Shown here: positions 1-9,600 of the stretch, piece after piece | Numbering within the stretch: the first letter of the stretch is position 1 | Layout of the letters: each line of letters starts with the position of its first letter | NCBI GenBank assembly: GCA_020310875.1 | Contig: CM035423.1 | Coordinates: 118,699,489-118,763,488, forward strand | Origin: Ceratopteris richardii | Lineage: Eukaryota; Streptophyta; Polypodiopsida; Polypodiales; Pteridaceae | DNA length: 64,000 nt | Reading direction: 5' to 3' | Position numbers and translations under genes: made by a program | Notes under the pieces: generated by a model | The model's input: only the letters and a program-made list of their open reading frames with translations | Database searches by the model: none | Told to the model about the DNA's origin: nothing

Positions 1-1211
1 TTGTCTTTACTGATCCAATGCTCTCCACTTTATGTTTGGTATTGTCACCTGTTTGAACTGTATGTCCATTCACCCTTGCTTCCATATCAGTCATCAAAGA
101 TAGATTCCCACTCAGATGGTTGCTACACCCTGAGTCAATATAAAACACTCTTTGATCTTCTCCCATTGATTCATGAGTTGCATTCAAGATAAGAGTCATA
201 TCATCCTTCTGATCTGATGCATAATTATAATAATTGTTGTTGTAGGACTGAGATTGGAAGTTTCTTCCACCTCCTCTACCATATGATGTCCTACCACCTC
301 TTCCTCTGAAGTTACCTCTTTGGTTTCTGCCTCCTCTACCTCTTTGATTATAATTCTGATTATTGTTTCCACCATTTTGATTGTTATACCAACAATCATT
401 TGCCAAATGATTAGTTCTGCCACAAATCCAACAAGCTTTAGCATTATCTTTGTTCTTACCTCCTCTTCCTTTACCTCTGAAGTTCATCTTTCCTTTTGTG
501 AAGTTAGCTTGATTTGAATTCCCTTCATCATCATTCGATTGCTTTCCCTTGCCATTCTTTTTCTTGTCCTTGGAGTACATAGCTTGACTTGTACTTCTAT
601 CATTGTCTCCTTTAAGATCCTGCTCAAAGGTTAGCATGTGTCCTAGCAATTGATTAAGATCAGGAGTAAAGTGATCAAGTGACAACTCTATGGACAATAT
701 GAATGGCTTCCACTTCTCATCTCCTCTCAAACCTGTAAGTATTTGTCTTACCAACTTTTCCTCTTCAATGTCTTCATCCACTGCTCCCAAGCTGTCTGCA
801 ATATCCTTCATTCTTGCCACATAATCAGAAATTGATTGTGAGCTCTTCTTCTTGAAGGTTGTGAACTCAGCCCATAGTGAGGACTTCCTTGACTTAGTTG
901 TATTTTGGAAATGCTCTTCCAAGGCATTCCAAACATCTGTAGCACTTTCCAAACCTCTAATGTGAGGTAGAAGATAATCATTTACGGCCATGTAAATGAT
1001 ACTCCTTGCTTGAGCATCCTTTCTCATCCATGTCTTCAAAATTGAAAGCTCTTCCCTAGTAGGAATACTAGGATCTGCAAATTCAGGTTTTTCTTCATCT
1101 CCTGTAATAAATGCTATCAAATCTTTACTCATGAGGTGTGCCTCCATCCTCATGGACCATGCTGGATAGTTCTCCCTATCTAGCTTATCAATCTGCAAGC
1201 TTTCTCCCATC
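1..1211 (-). CDS. gag: Copia Gag-protease polyprotein, N-terminal 403 codons (open at window edge)
   Basis: I translated this by hand from the ATG at 1211 (MGESLQIDKLDRENYPAW) to base 1 and found no stop or frameshift. Gag would form the virus-like particle that packages element RNA; the protease would cut the polyprotein. In order: a UBN2-type Gag core (LLPHIRGLES near residue 85, TTFKKKSSQSISDY near 120-135, LTGLRGDEKWKPF near 165-178), a lysine-rich stretch, Gly/Arg-rich RGRGG repeats, a CCHC zinc knuckle (CWICGRTNHLANDC, residues about 262-275) and the protease active site DSGCSNHLSG (about 365-374). The start is the first ATG after the primer binding site and aligns with the element D Gag start. 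The frame is truncated only by the window edge. It is the least damaged coding sequence here. Confidence 0.93.
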
Positions 1212-1427
1212 CTTGACCTTCTGTATCTGCAATTACTATGGTTTATGAGGATAAAGTGTAGCTTTGATATAAGCTTTGTCCTTCTTGATTCTTTTCGAAC
1301 TCGTGCTTTGAACTTCTGCAAGTTATCTTCAATAATTTGTCCTTGTCCTCCTTTGGTTTGGAAGATCTCTAATATCTGCACCAGTCGGAACTTCAATTGT
1401 CTTTTCTTCTCTTGTATTTCACCTTCA

Positions 1428-1439
1428 GCTCTGATACCA
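1428..1439 (-). promoter_or_regulatory. Primer binding site of element A
   Basis: On the minus strand this reads TGGTATCAGAGC, the usual plant copia site complementary to the 3' end of initiator tRNA-Met. It lies one base inside the LTR edge at 1441 and would prime minus-strand DNA synthesis. It fixes the element's direction as minus. Confidence 0.93.
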
Positions 1440-1440
1440 C

Positions 1441-2464
1441 TGTTGGAGACCTCTTAATCTCCAAAGGTTTGATCTATACTGACTTAAGAACACTTCTATG
1501 TCAGTTATAAACCAAACTTTACACAAACAATGTTCTTCTTTACCAAAACTTCAATCAACACTTCTCTGAGTAAAGAAGTGTCTACTTCAGAAAGTCTGCT
1601 TCAGGAATCAACTTCATTACCTGCATAAAGTTTCAAATTTCTTCAAGTAAATGATGCACAAGTATTCGTAATACCTTTGCGCAATCATGTCAATCATTAG
1701 TTCTCAAAACTAATCACCAAAAGTTTAATTTGATCATTAAGATCAAAGACATGTCAGAAAATGTCTCTCAGAAGTTGCGCCTTCGACATAGTCAACTTCT
1801 TAAGTTGATTTCTCCCAATCTGAAACCCGTTTTGCTAAATGCTTTTAGCCATAGCTTCCTTATCTTCTAACTTAAATTTTAAGTGCTCACTCATCAAAAA
1901 CTTTACAGTATACACTCAGATCTGATCAAAATACTGAGACGGAAAAGTGCGCTACTCTCAGACTTCAGTTTCCAAAGTTCACATATGAATGTTCCTATTG
2001 ATCATTCTCACAGTAGGAGAGGAATTAGATTGTGAAACTCTAGACATAGCTTCATTAGCTTCTCAATTAGATGTGTACAAAAGGATTTCTGATCCACGTG
2101 ATCAGACAGAGAGCACTCAGAGAAAAACCCGTCGCTATTTTCTGGGAAAAAACTCTCTACACATCTTTCTGAAGTTTGTCATCTACAAATGACTCTCTTA
2201 CTCTCTCTCTTACATTTCTTGTCATCATCAACTTATATATACATGACTTTAGACTCATCTCGCGTCTATGACACTACTCCTTATCATCCTAAGGATTTAA
2301 CTATACTCAGTTTACAAGATTCTTCACTTATATGTACATATGTGTACAAGACATCATCCTGAAATCTTCTTCACTTTCACAAGTGTTTTCCTTCACTTCA
2401 TTCTGACCATAAGCTTTCTTGAAGATCTGTATAATCATCAATTTGTGATTGGTTTGTTCCAACA
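1441..2464 (-). repeat. 5' LTR of element A
   Basis: The LTR is bounded by TGTTGG at one edge and CCAACA at the other, the inverted TG...CA ends expected of an LTR. The inner edge abuts the primer binding site, and the outer edge abuts chromovirus reverse transcriptase sequence. It contains a TATA-like run on the minus strand at 2231-2247 and AT-rich transcribed sequence. The 3' LTR is outside the window, so its age cannot be estimated here. Confidence 0.92.
2231..2247 (-). promoter_or_regulatory. Probable TATA box of the element A LTR
   Basis: The minus strand reads GTCATGTATATATAAGT, a good plant TATA box about 220-230 bases into the LTR. That is a normal place for the U3 promoter of a 1-kb copia LTR. 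It would drive the genomic RNA encoding the open gag frame. No start-site evidence is available. Confidence 0.55.
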
Positions 2465-3660
2465 GGAGTGAACCATATTCTAGAGCACCCTATATATTTA
2501 ACATAGATGAATTAAAGGAGCTTAAGATTAAATTAGATGATCTTTTGAAGAAAGTCTTGATAAGACCGAGTGTTTCACCTCGAGCAGCACCTGTTTGATT
2601 TCAGAAGAAGAAAGATGTCTCTTATAGATCATATATTGACTATAGGGAGGTTAAGTAAAAGAAAAATTAAGTGGAGCAACTATATTCACTAAGATTGACT
2701 TAAGATATGGTTATCACCAAAATTAGGATCAAAACAGAAGATATACCCAAGACAACTTTTCAAACATGTTATGGCCCTTATGAGTTTATGGTTTTACCTT
2801 TTGGATTAACAATCACTCATACGACATTCATGTGATTGATGAATAATATTTTTCAGGATTATCTAGATGAATTTATCTTAGTATTTCTTGATGATATATT
2901 TGTATAATCTAAAGATGATGATGAGATTGCTATACATCTCAAGAAGACTTTGCAAACTCTTAGAGAACACAAATTGTATGTAAAGAAGACTAAATGTTTC
3001 TTTGCTAAGGATAAACTTGTGTATCTAGGAAGAGTCATTTCTAAAGAGGGAATTCATATAGATCTGGATAAAGTGAAAACAATATTTGATTGGTGAGTTC
3101 CTTAAACTATAAGGGATTTTAAAATTGTTTTAGGATTGGTGCAATATGAAACATCCCATATTAAGGATTTCTATAATATAGCTAATATCTTCATAGAATT
3201 GACTAAAAAGAATGTAGGATATGTGTGCAATGACACGTGTTTGAAATCATTTCAATCATTGAAACAAGGACTCATTAAAAACTCTATTTTGAAAATACCA
3301 AAAATGGGAAAGCCTTTTTTGGTTGCATGTGATGCAAGTGGTAGTAAGATAGGATGTTTTCTTTCATAGGATAGTCGGGTGATTGCATATGAATCCCAAA
3401 AATTAAGAAAACTTGAACTTAATTATCCTACTCATGATCTAGAAATGCTTGTTCTTGTACACTCACTTAAGCATTGGAGACATCTAATGCTTGGGGTTAA
3501 TTTTGAATTGAAAACAAATCGTCAAAATCTAAAATACATTATCTCATAACCATTGGTTAACAAAAGCCAAAAGTATTGGATTGAATTATTAAGCTAGTAT
3601 GATTTTGACATTAATTATTTGGTTGGTAAGAAAAATAGGATCATTGATGCATTGAATGTG
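2465..3660 (+). pseudogene. pol: Unit 0 reverse transcriptase and RNase H (broken)
   Basis: Frames across this stretch encode Ty3/gypsy reverse transcriptase starting at EPYSRAPY, with the FLDD catalytic motif near 2885-2896 and the LGRVISKEGI palm-end segment near 3030-3060. RNase H follows near 3300-3550 (VACDASGSKIG, then NYPTHDLEML). Stop codons interrupt it repeatedly, for example straight after FLDDIFV and after CFLS at 3367. The N-terminal part was separated by the insertion of element A. These enzymes would have copied element RNA into DNA in the virus-like particle; this copy cannot encode an active one. Confidence 0.85.
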
Positions 3661-4805
3661 AGACCTTTATGTAATCTCCTTTTTGTAATAAATTTTAATT
3701 TTCTCAATCAAATTCAAGAAGAACTGAAACATGACTCTTTTTATGCACCTATCTTGAATTTTTTGCATGCAAACACGGGATTGATGTATCACAAAAAATT
3801 TCATTTGTGAAATGGATCTTTGTATTGTAAAAATAAATTATGCATATCTTTTGAGTCTCTATTGAAAGTTCAAATATTGCATGATTGTCATGATTCACCT
3901 TTTTTCGCACATCCAGTGATTCAAGGACCTATGTTAAAACAAAATATTCCCTATTTCTAGGCATTTATGAAGTGGAATATGAGAAAATATGTTAGTGAAT
4001 GTTTAAAGTGCCAAGAAGTGAAATCTAAGTTTAAGAGAATGCTTGGAATGCTTCAACCTTTGGATGTTCCAAATCAGAAGTGGGTTTCTATCTATATGGA
4101 CTTTATCACTAAATTACCTATGATCGGAAGTAAACATGATACTATATTTGTGATAGTTGGTCGACTTACCAAGATGGCACATTTCTTTCCTATGAAAAGA
4201 CTAATACTTCCTTGAATGTTGCAAAAATATTTGTAAAAGAAATTTTTTGATTGCATGGAATGCCTAAGAACATAATTTTTGATCTAGACTCTAGATTCAC
4301 ATCAACATTTTGGAGAGAAACACTTGAATCCATTGGAAGTCAACTTTGTATGAGTAAAACTTTCCATCCACAAACTAATGGGGAAATTGAGAGGTTTAAT
4401 CCGGTACTTGAAGATATGTTGCACATGTATGTGAATGAAACATAAGACAATTGGAGTTAATATTAGCCCTTAGTCGAGTTTCCATACAATAGTGCATGCC
4501 ATCCATCTATAAAAATGACTCAGTTTGAGGCTATGTATGGTTATAATTGTTTGAATCCACCTTTCTTTTCTGGTTTTTAAAATAAAGTAGAAGTATTTAA
4601 AGAAATTTTTGAGAAGATGGATGAAGAACTTAGAAAAATAAAGTAACACATAAAAGAAGCCTAGAAAACACAAAAGAAATTCTATGATTTGAAGGGAAGA
4701 CCACTTGAATTTCAAATAGATGACATGATATTTCTTAAAGTCAATCCTCATAGATCTAACTTGTTGCTAGGGAAAGATCATAGAATTTCTCCATGATATA
4801 TTGGT
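3661..4805 (+). pseudogene. pol: Unit 0 integrase (degenerate, all three DDE residues recognisable)
   Basis: The 3967-4215 frame holds the end of the HHCC zinc finger (CLKCQEVKSKF) and the first catalytic Asp (YMDFITKLP). The 4251-4445 frame has the second Asp (FDLDSRFTS) and the Glu (TNGEIERF). A frameshift or stop near 4213-4250 separates the two frames. Downstream, 4500-4790 encodes the C-terminal region (PLEFQIDDMIFLKVNPH) in fragments. Integrase would insert element DNA into chromosomes. The sequence stops matching pol near 4805, where gag of unit 1 begins directly. Confidence 0.83.
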
Positions 4806-5540
4806 CCAATCTTCAAGAAGGCAAAATTAAATGATTTGATGGTAAGAAGAAGAGCCGTGAAGATTTGGAGGCATGGAATGAAGAGCTAGAGGATTGTTTT
4901 GATCTTCGGAAATTTAATGAGAAGTCCAAGGCTAAGGGTGGAATCTTACACCTACATGGCATCCCAAAGTTATGGTAAAAGTCCTATATGCAAAGCTAGA
5001 TGCACATTGGTTTATTTCTATGGAAGGAATTTAGACAAAAAGCAAAAAAAATGCTACTATTCTCCACATTAGCATATGGAGAAGAAGATGGAGTTCTACA
5101 ATTTTTTACAATGCAAGAGTGACAAGCATAGCTTGTCTGTTGATGAGTACAAACAAAAATTCCTACGCCTTCATAAATTTGCATATGAGGTTAGTGGTAA
5201 TGCTTTGAAGAGCAAGTTTATTGAAGCGCTTCGTGAGTAGCTTTTCTATCAACTCAAGGGATCTAGATGTGTTGATTTTCTCGATGCTCTTGCAATGGCA
5301 AAGAATTTTGAGAAGATGGAGAAGTTCGATTTGTAGAAGGCAAATAGAACCAAATTCATTGCAATGGGACATAGGCCATCGGGAACTACCACAACAAACA
5401 TGAAAAATTCAAAGAAGACTTCATCTTCTAATTATTAAGGTAAAAATCTTGCTCAGGTCAAAAATCAAAGAAAGCATCAACCCATCCATTGGCAGCAAGT
5501 CCATGATTTTATTGAGAAACCTATGGAGATGGCCAAACGA
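4806..5540 (+). pseudogene. gag: Unit 1 gag (broken, fused to upstream pol)
   Basis: The first recognisable residues (FKKAKLND) match the gag of unit 2 at 9266-9300, which shows this is gag although it follows integrase with no LTR. Next come a stretch like ...DLEAWNEELEDCFDL..., a region of several stops (about 5130-5400) and a basic tail with TTNMKNSKKTSSS near 5395-5430 that matches 14660-14700 in unit 2. Several short frames are needed to follow it. The start codon, primer binding site and 5' LTR expected upstream are missing. It is non-functional as it stands. Confidence 0.72.
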
Positions 5541-6206
5541 TGACTATACTATATGAAAGGATACATTGAAAACCTTGCATTTACTTTTTTTGATAGGTGC
5601 TTTTCTCGGACTTTCCATGTGATTGAAATCAAATAGAGTGATGCAACTATAGGCATGGACTGGTTAGTTCACAATTCTACAATGATTGATTGTGAACTAA
5701 GAACAATCACTTTCAGGTTAGATGGTGAATCTATCCACATTCTAGGTGAATTGCATGATTGTAAGCCTATTCTCATTTTTGTTATGCACATAATTAGATG
5801 TATATGTGATGGGTGTAGAACATTTGTAGTGTATGTGAACAATTTGTATGAGAAAGATAATGATGAAAATCTTTTGAATTATGTAGAAAATCTTTTGAAA
5901 GAATATGCAGATGTATTTCTAGAAGACTTGTCTGGTATACCTCCACCTAGGCATATTGACCATGCCATCCGCCTATATGTGGGGAGCGAACCATATTCTA
6001 GAGCACCCTATAGATTTAACATGGATGAATTAAAGGAGATTAAGGTTCAATTAGATGATCTTTGGAAGAAAAGCTTCATAAGATCAAGCGTCTCACCTGG
6101 GGAACATGTGTACATCTCAAGAAGATTATGCAAACTCTTAGAGAACACAAATTGTATGGAAAGAAGACTAAATGTTTACTTGCTAAGGATTAACTCGTGT
6201 ATCTAG
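5541..6206 (+). pseudogene. pol: Unit 1 protease end and reverse transcriptase start
   Basis: The 5655-6206 frame (183 codons) begins at GMDWLVHNST, the hallmark segment just after gypsy retropepsin, and continues through a linker to EYADVFLEDLSGIPPPRHIDH and the reverse transcriptase start EPYSRAPYRFNMDELK. After SVSPGEH near 6100 it jumps to sequence equivalent to base 2930 of unit 0. About 340 bases carrying the FLDD active site are therefore missing. The protease active-site Asp lies upstream in damaged sequence. This copy cannot make an active reverse transcriptase. Confidence 0.82.
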
Positions 6207-6640
6207 GATTCATTTCTAGAGAGGGAATTCATATAGATCTAGATAAAGTGAGAACACTAATTGATTGATGAGTTCCTAAAACTGTAAGGGATTTGAAAAG
6301 TTCTTTAGGATTGGCACAATATGAAAGAGCATGTATTAAGGATTTCTCTAAGATAGCTAATCCCCTCATAGCTTTGACCAAAAAGAATGCAAGATTTGTA
6401 TGGAGTGATTCCTTTCTAAAATCATTTGAATCATTGAAACAAAAAATCATTGAAAGTTTTGAAAATACTAGAAATGTTAAAGCCTTTTGTGGTTGTTGCA
6501 ATTTGGATCTCTATATTGTAACAATTGATTATGCATATCTTTTGAGTATCCTTTAAAAGTTCAAATATTGCATGATTGTCATGATGCATCTTTTTCTACA
6601 CATCCAAGTTTCTCAAGGAACTATGTTAAAACAAAATATT
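6207..6640 (+). pseudogene. pol: Unit 1 reverse transcriptase/RNase H remnant with deletion
   Basis: The 6293-6556 frame matches the connection region of unit 0 (SLGLAQYERACIKDFSKIAN, then ALTKKNARFVWSD). Near 6490-6510 it passes from the segment before the RNase H active site directly to sequence matching unit 0 near 3820. Roughly 480 bases containing most of RNase H, including the catalytic CDAS block, have been lost. The remaining frame stops at 6556. Confidence 0.75.
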
Positions 6641-7140
6641 CTTACTTTTGGCCATGTATGAAGTGGGATAAAAGAAATATGTTGGTGAATGTCTAAAGTG
6701 CCAAGAGGTGAAATCAAAGTTTAAGAGAATGCCTGGAATGCTTCAATGTTTGGATGTTCCATATCAGAAGTGGGAGTCTATCTCTATGGACTTTATCACT
6801 AAATTACCTATGATCAGAAGTAAACATGATACCATATTTGTGGTAGTTGATTTAATTACCAAGATGGCACATTTCTTTCTAATGAAAAAAACTAATACTT
6901 CCTTGAACGCTACAAAACTATTTGTAAAAGAAATTTTTTGACTCCATGGAATGCCAAAAAACATAATTTCTATTAGAGACTCTAGATTCACATCAAACTT
7001 TTGGGGAGCAACATTTGAATGAATTGAAACTCAGCTTCATATGAGTACAGATTTCTATCCACAAATTGATGGGGAAACCGAGATGGTTTATTGGGTACTT
7101 CAAGTTATGTTTCATATGTATGCGAATGAAAACTAGGATA
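6641..7140 (+). pseudogene. pol: Unit 1 integrase core (broken)
   Basis: The 6708-6941 frame encodes the post-zinc-finger segment and the first catalytic Asp (SMDFITKLP), then the VVVDLITKMAHF block. After a stop at 6939 the frame resumes with HGMPKNIISIRDSRFTS, which holds the second Asp, and IDGETEMVYW, which holds the Glu. A stop splits the region between the second Asp and the Glu (AFE then TGA near 7019). It is closely similar to the integrase of unit 0. Confidence 0.8.
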
Positions 7141-7822
7141 AATGGAGTGAATGCTTTACCTTAGTTGAGTTGGCATACAATAATGTATGGGACGCATCTC
7201 TAAAAATAACTCCATTCGAGGCTATGTATGGTTAGAATTGTTTGACTCCACCTTCATTTTCTAATTTTCCAAATAAAGTAGAAGTATCTAAAGAAATGCT
7301 TGAGAAGATGGATGAAGAACGTGGAAAGAATAAGCAACAAATAAAAGAAGCTCCAAAAAGACAAAATAAATTCTACGCTTTGAAGATAAGACCAATTGAA
7401 TTTCAAACAGATGACATGGTATTTCTTCTTAATGCCAATCCTCACTGATCTAACTTGTTGCTAGGAAGGATCATAGAATTTCTACATGATGCACACCTCC
7501 TTTTAATGTTTTGATGGAGATTGGATCTCCTACTGATTTGTTGGTATTACCTAAACATTTAAATTTACATCCTATATTTCATCTTATCTTACTTAGAAGT
7601 TATATACCTAGTGTTGCTCATGTTTTTAAGGACAACTATAAGCTAAAAGATGATGGATCTTTTGAGCTTCGATCTGAACTAGTATTAGATAGGAGGGATA
7701 GATTACGTAGAAGTAGATATGTAGTAGAAATTTTGGTGAAATGGCACACATATCCAGTAGAAGATTCAACTTTGACAAACTTAAATGATTTTGTGGCACA
7801 TTATCCTTCTTTCCAACTTTGA
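7141..7822 (+). pseudogene. pol: Unit 1 integrase C-terminus with chromodomain
   Basis: The 7242-7448 frame is the integrase C-terminal linker (coiled-coil-like EMLEKMDEERGKNKQQIKE, then PIEFQTDDMVFL). The 7511-7822 frame holds the end: NLHPIFHLILLRSY, a linker, then the chromodomain (YVVEILVKWHTYPVEDSTL, residues about 73-91 of that frame). In chromoviruses this domain is thought to steer integration to chromatin bearing particular histone marks. A frameshift separates the two frames. The natural stop at 7820-7822 is followed within 15 bases by the polypurine tract, as expected. Confidence 0.85.
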
Positions 7823-7835
7823 GGATAGAGTTCTT

Positions 7836-7850
7836 AAAAGGGGGGAAGAA
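7836..7850 (+). promoter_or_regulatory. Polypurine tract of chromovirus unit 1
   Basis: AAAAGGGGGGAAGAA lies immediately before the TGTAATAGG start of the LTR. Such tracts prime plus-strand DNA synthesis. A near-identical tract precedes the second LTR at 18930-18943. Confidence 0.88.
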
Positions 7851-7851
7851 T

Positions 7852-9019
7852 TGTAATAGGACTTTTGATAGTGAAATAATTCATTTTGAAATTTTTGAAT
7901 TACATTGTGGGGATAATGCTTAGAATGAATAATTCGGTCATATTATGCATGTAGGAAAAATTTAGGAATGATGAGTTTTATATGCTCTCTCTAAACCTTA
8001 TCCCCTTCATGTCTTCTGGTTGAATATTGAACATGAAGAGGAAAAAATTAAGAGAAATGTTGCGTGAGAGAAAGGTAGAGCATGCATAAGAGAATAAAAG
8101 TGTCTTTATGAAATTTTTTGTGAATCATGTTTCAAGTACCTTGTTTAAGAGTCTACATTTAGTTAACTATAAGAAAAATCCTATTTTATTCTCTCTCTAT
8201 AATTTCTAAACTTGCAAGGCTCAAAAGTGATACTTGGAGGTGGATTTGGGCCTAGGTCATCTCTAACACTATTGTGCAGATTAAAGAGCTGAAGATTTTT
8301 GTGTCACACAAGCTTAAGCTAATTCCTCACTATTTTTGAGTTACATGGTTTGGAAAAGTGCCATTCTTTTAGGTACTACAAACAAAGTGGGCTTCTCTAT
8401 TTCTATTCAAATGTGTGATCTTTTTTTGTTACTACAAAAAAATGGGCTTCTCTATTTCTATTCGGATCTGTGATTTTGAAGCATATGTGTTGCCATGCAC
8501 ACTTACTGATGTCTTTGGATATGTCTTTTTGTTTCTCTTCTTCTATTTTTGGACAAGTACCACTAAAGAAAACACTTGACTACTAGAAATGCATGCTTTT
8601 GTGAAAGCTTTGCATGCAACACAGAGATTTCTATATTTGGTGTATCACACACTTCCTTGGTGGATGATAAAATCTATTTTGAAGGATATTTGTTGTGTCA
8701 AGCAAGAGGAGACCAAAAATCACAGAATTACCTTGTTATTGAGAGTGAGAGTGAGAGTGAGTGTGTGACTGAGAGTGCGAGTGTGAATGAGATTGTGATA
8801 GCTCGGGGGTGTTCAGGAGGTTGAGTCTTCATCAAGAAGCTATTTTCCAAATTCATTGTATCGATTGATTCAAATCTATAATACCACAACTTCTGTTTTT
8901 CTAAATCATATGTTATCTACTCTTCTATGTTAGGGTTTCTCTTCTATTATTGAAGTTATGTTTTTCTCTCTTCCACTATTCTTGAGTGATCAAAAAATTG
9001 TGATTGAGGAAGCTTTACA
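7852..9019 (+). repeat. Chromovirus LTR shared between units 1 and 2
   Basis: The LTR starts TGTAATAGG after a polypurine tract and ends TTTACA before a primer binding site, so its edges are set from both sides. It therefore acts as the 3' LTR of unit 1 and the 5' LTR of unit 2. The second copy, split by later insertions, is 18945-19215 plus 25369-26084. This copy is longer, having about 105 extra bases near 7960-8065. A run of GAGAGT/GAGTGT-like repeats lies near 8742-8795. Confidence 0.85.
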
Positions 9020-9021
9020 AG

Positions 9022-9033
9022 TGGTATCAATGC
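9022..9033 (+). promoter_or_regulatory. Primer binding site of chromovirus unit 2
   Basis: TGGTATCAATGC begins two bases after the LTR end at 9019 and resembles the initiator tRNA-Met complement with changes in its last bases. Its presence right after the LTR shows that a second element body starts here. Confidence 0.75.
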
Positions 9034-9066
9034 AAAATCGATCCGAAAGGTTCGACAAAATAGATC

Positions 9067-9373
9067 CATGAGAAAGAGGAGCTTATTCAAAAACTTCTTA
9101 GAGAATTATACAAAGAACGAGGCAGAAAGCAACCAGAAGGTGCAACAAATTTGTTTGTGAAGTTGAATGATGAAGTGGATGAAGGTGTGGGAACATCGAG
9201 TGTGCCTAGAGGAAAAAAAAAACTCGATTATGAAGATATGGAGGTGGGTGAATTTTCTCTAAATCAAGTCTTCAAGAAGGCAAAATTGAATGATTTTGAT
9301 GGTGAGAAAAAGATCAGTGCTCAGATTAAGGGGTTAAGACTTTCCTCTTCTAAACAAAAATTTTATGAATGTA
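9067..9373 (+). pseudogene. gag: Unit 2 gag, N-terminal part
   Basis: A continuous frame from 9067 reads HEKEELIQKLLRELYKERG and later YEDMEVGEFSLNQVFKKAK, a charged N-terminal Gag typical of this chromovirus type. It has no ATG of its own in frame at the start. FKKAKLNDFDGEKK at about 9264-9306 matches the start of the gag piece at 4806 in unit 1. The frame enters a lysine-rich tail and then a microsatellite at 9391, where gag is interrupted. The rest of gag resumes near 14568. Confidence 0.7.
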
Positions 9374-9390
9374 AAAAGAAAAGTAAAAAA

Positions 9391-9395
<5 letters not shown>

Positions 9396-9478
<83 letters not shown>
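9396..9478. repeat. Compound microsatellite (TAAA)n-(TA)n
   Basis: About ten TAAA units (to about 9436) pass directly into about twenty TA units. It marks the left edge of the foreign sequence within unit 2 gag. Confidence 0.97.
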
Positions 9479-9481
<3 letters not shown>

Positions 9482-9600
9482 AACGGAAGTTTATACCTTC
9501 TTTCATCCCAAAATGGTATTTATGAATTTCACCTATATGAGATGGAAGTTTATACCTTCTTTCACCCCAAAAAGGTATTTATGAATATCGCCTACATGTC
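9479..9600. repeat. Two-copy direct repeat of about 60 bp
   Basis: The segment GGAAGTTTATACCTTCTTTC followed by a shared GGTATTTATGAAT stretch occurs twice back to back (starting near 9485 and 9543) with about 10 differences. It follows the TA microsatellite directly. Confidence 0.85.

Larger units (their letters stand above)
1..2464 (-). mobile_element. Ty1/copia element A, 5' half (LTR, leader, gag-protease)
   Basis: Read on the minus strand this is a 1,024-bp LTR, a primer binding site, a leader of about 215 bases and an open gag-protease frame leaving the window at base 1. The element sits in chromovirus pol: the bases after its outer end (GGAGT, 2465-2469) continue a reverse transcriptase frame that is uninterrupted in the related copy near 5980. 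The other end, and so the matching target duplication, lies outside the window. Its Gag resembles elements C and D, so the three belong to one copia lineage, but their LTRs differ clearly. No inactivating change is visible in the part present. Confidence 0.93.
2465..9019 (+). mobile_element. Ty3/gypsy chromovirus: pol of unit 0 fused to unit 1 (gag to 3' LTR)
   Basis: Two tandem copies of one chromovirus are joined without an LTR between them. Unit 0 (2465-4805) has reverse transcriptase, RNase H and integrase. Unit 1 (4806-9019) has gag, protease, a shortened reverse transcriptase, integrase, chromodomain, polypurine tract and LTR. The two share near-identical stretches, for example around the EPYSRAPY reverse transcriptase motif and the integrase core. 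Both carry many stops and indels. The 5' end of unit 0 is cut off by element A. Confidence 0.88.
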
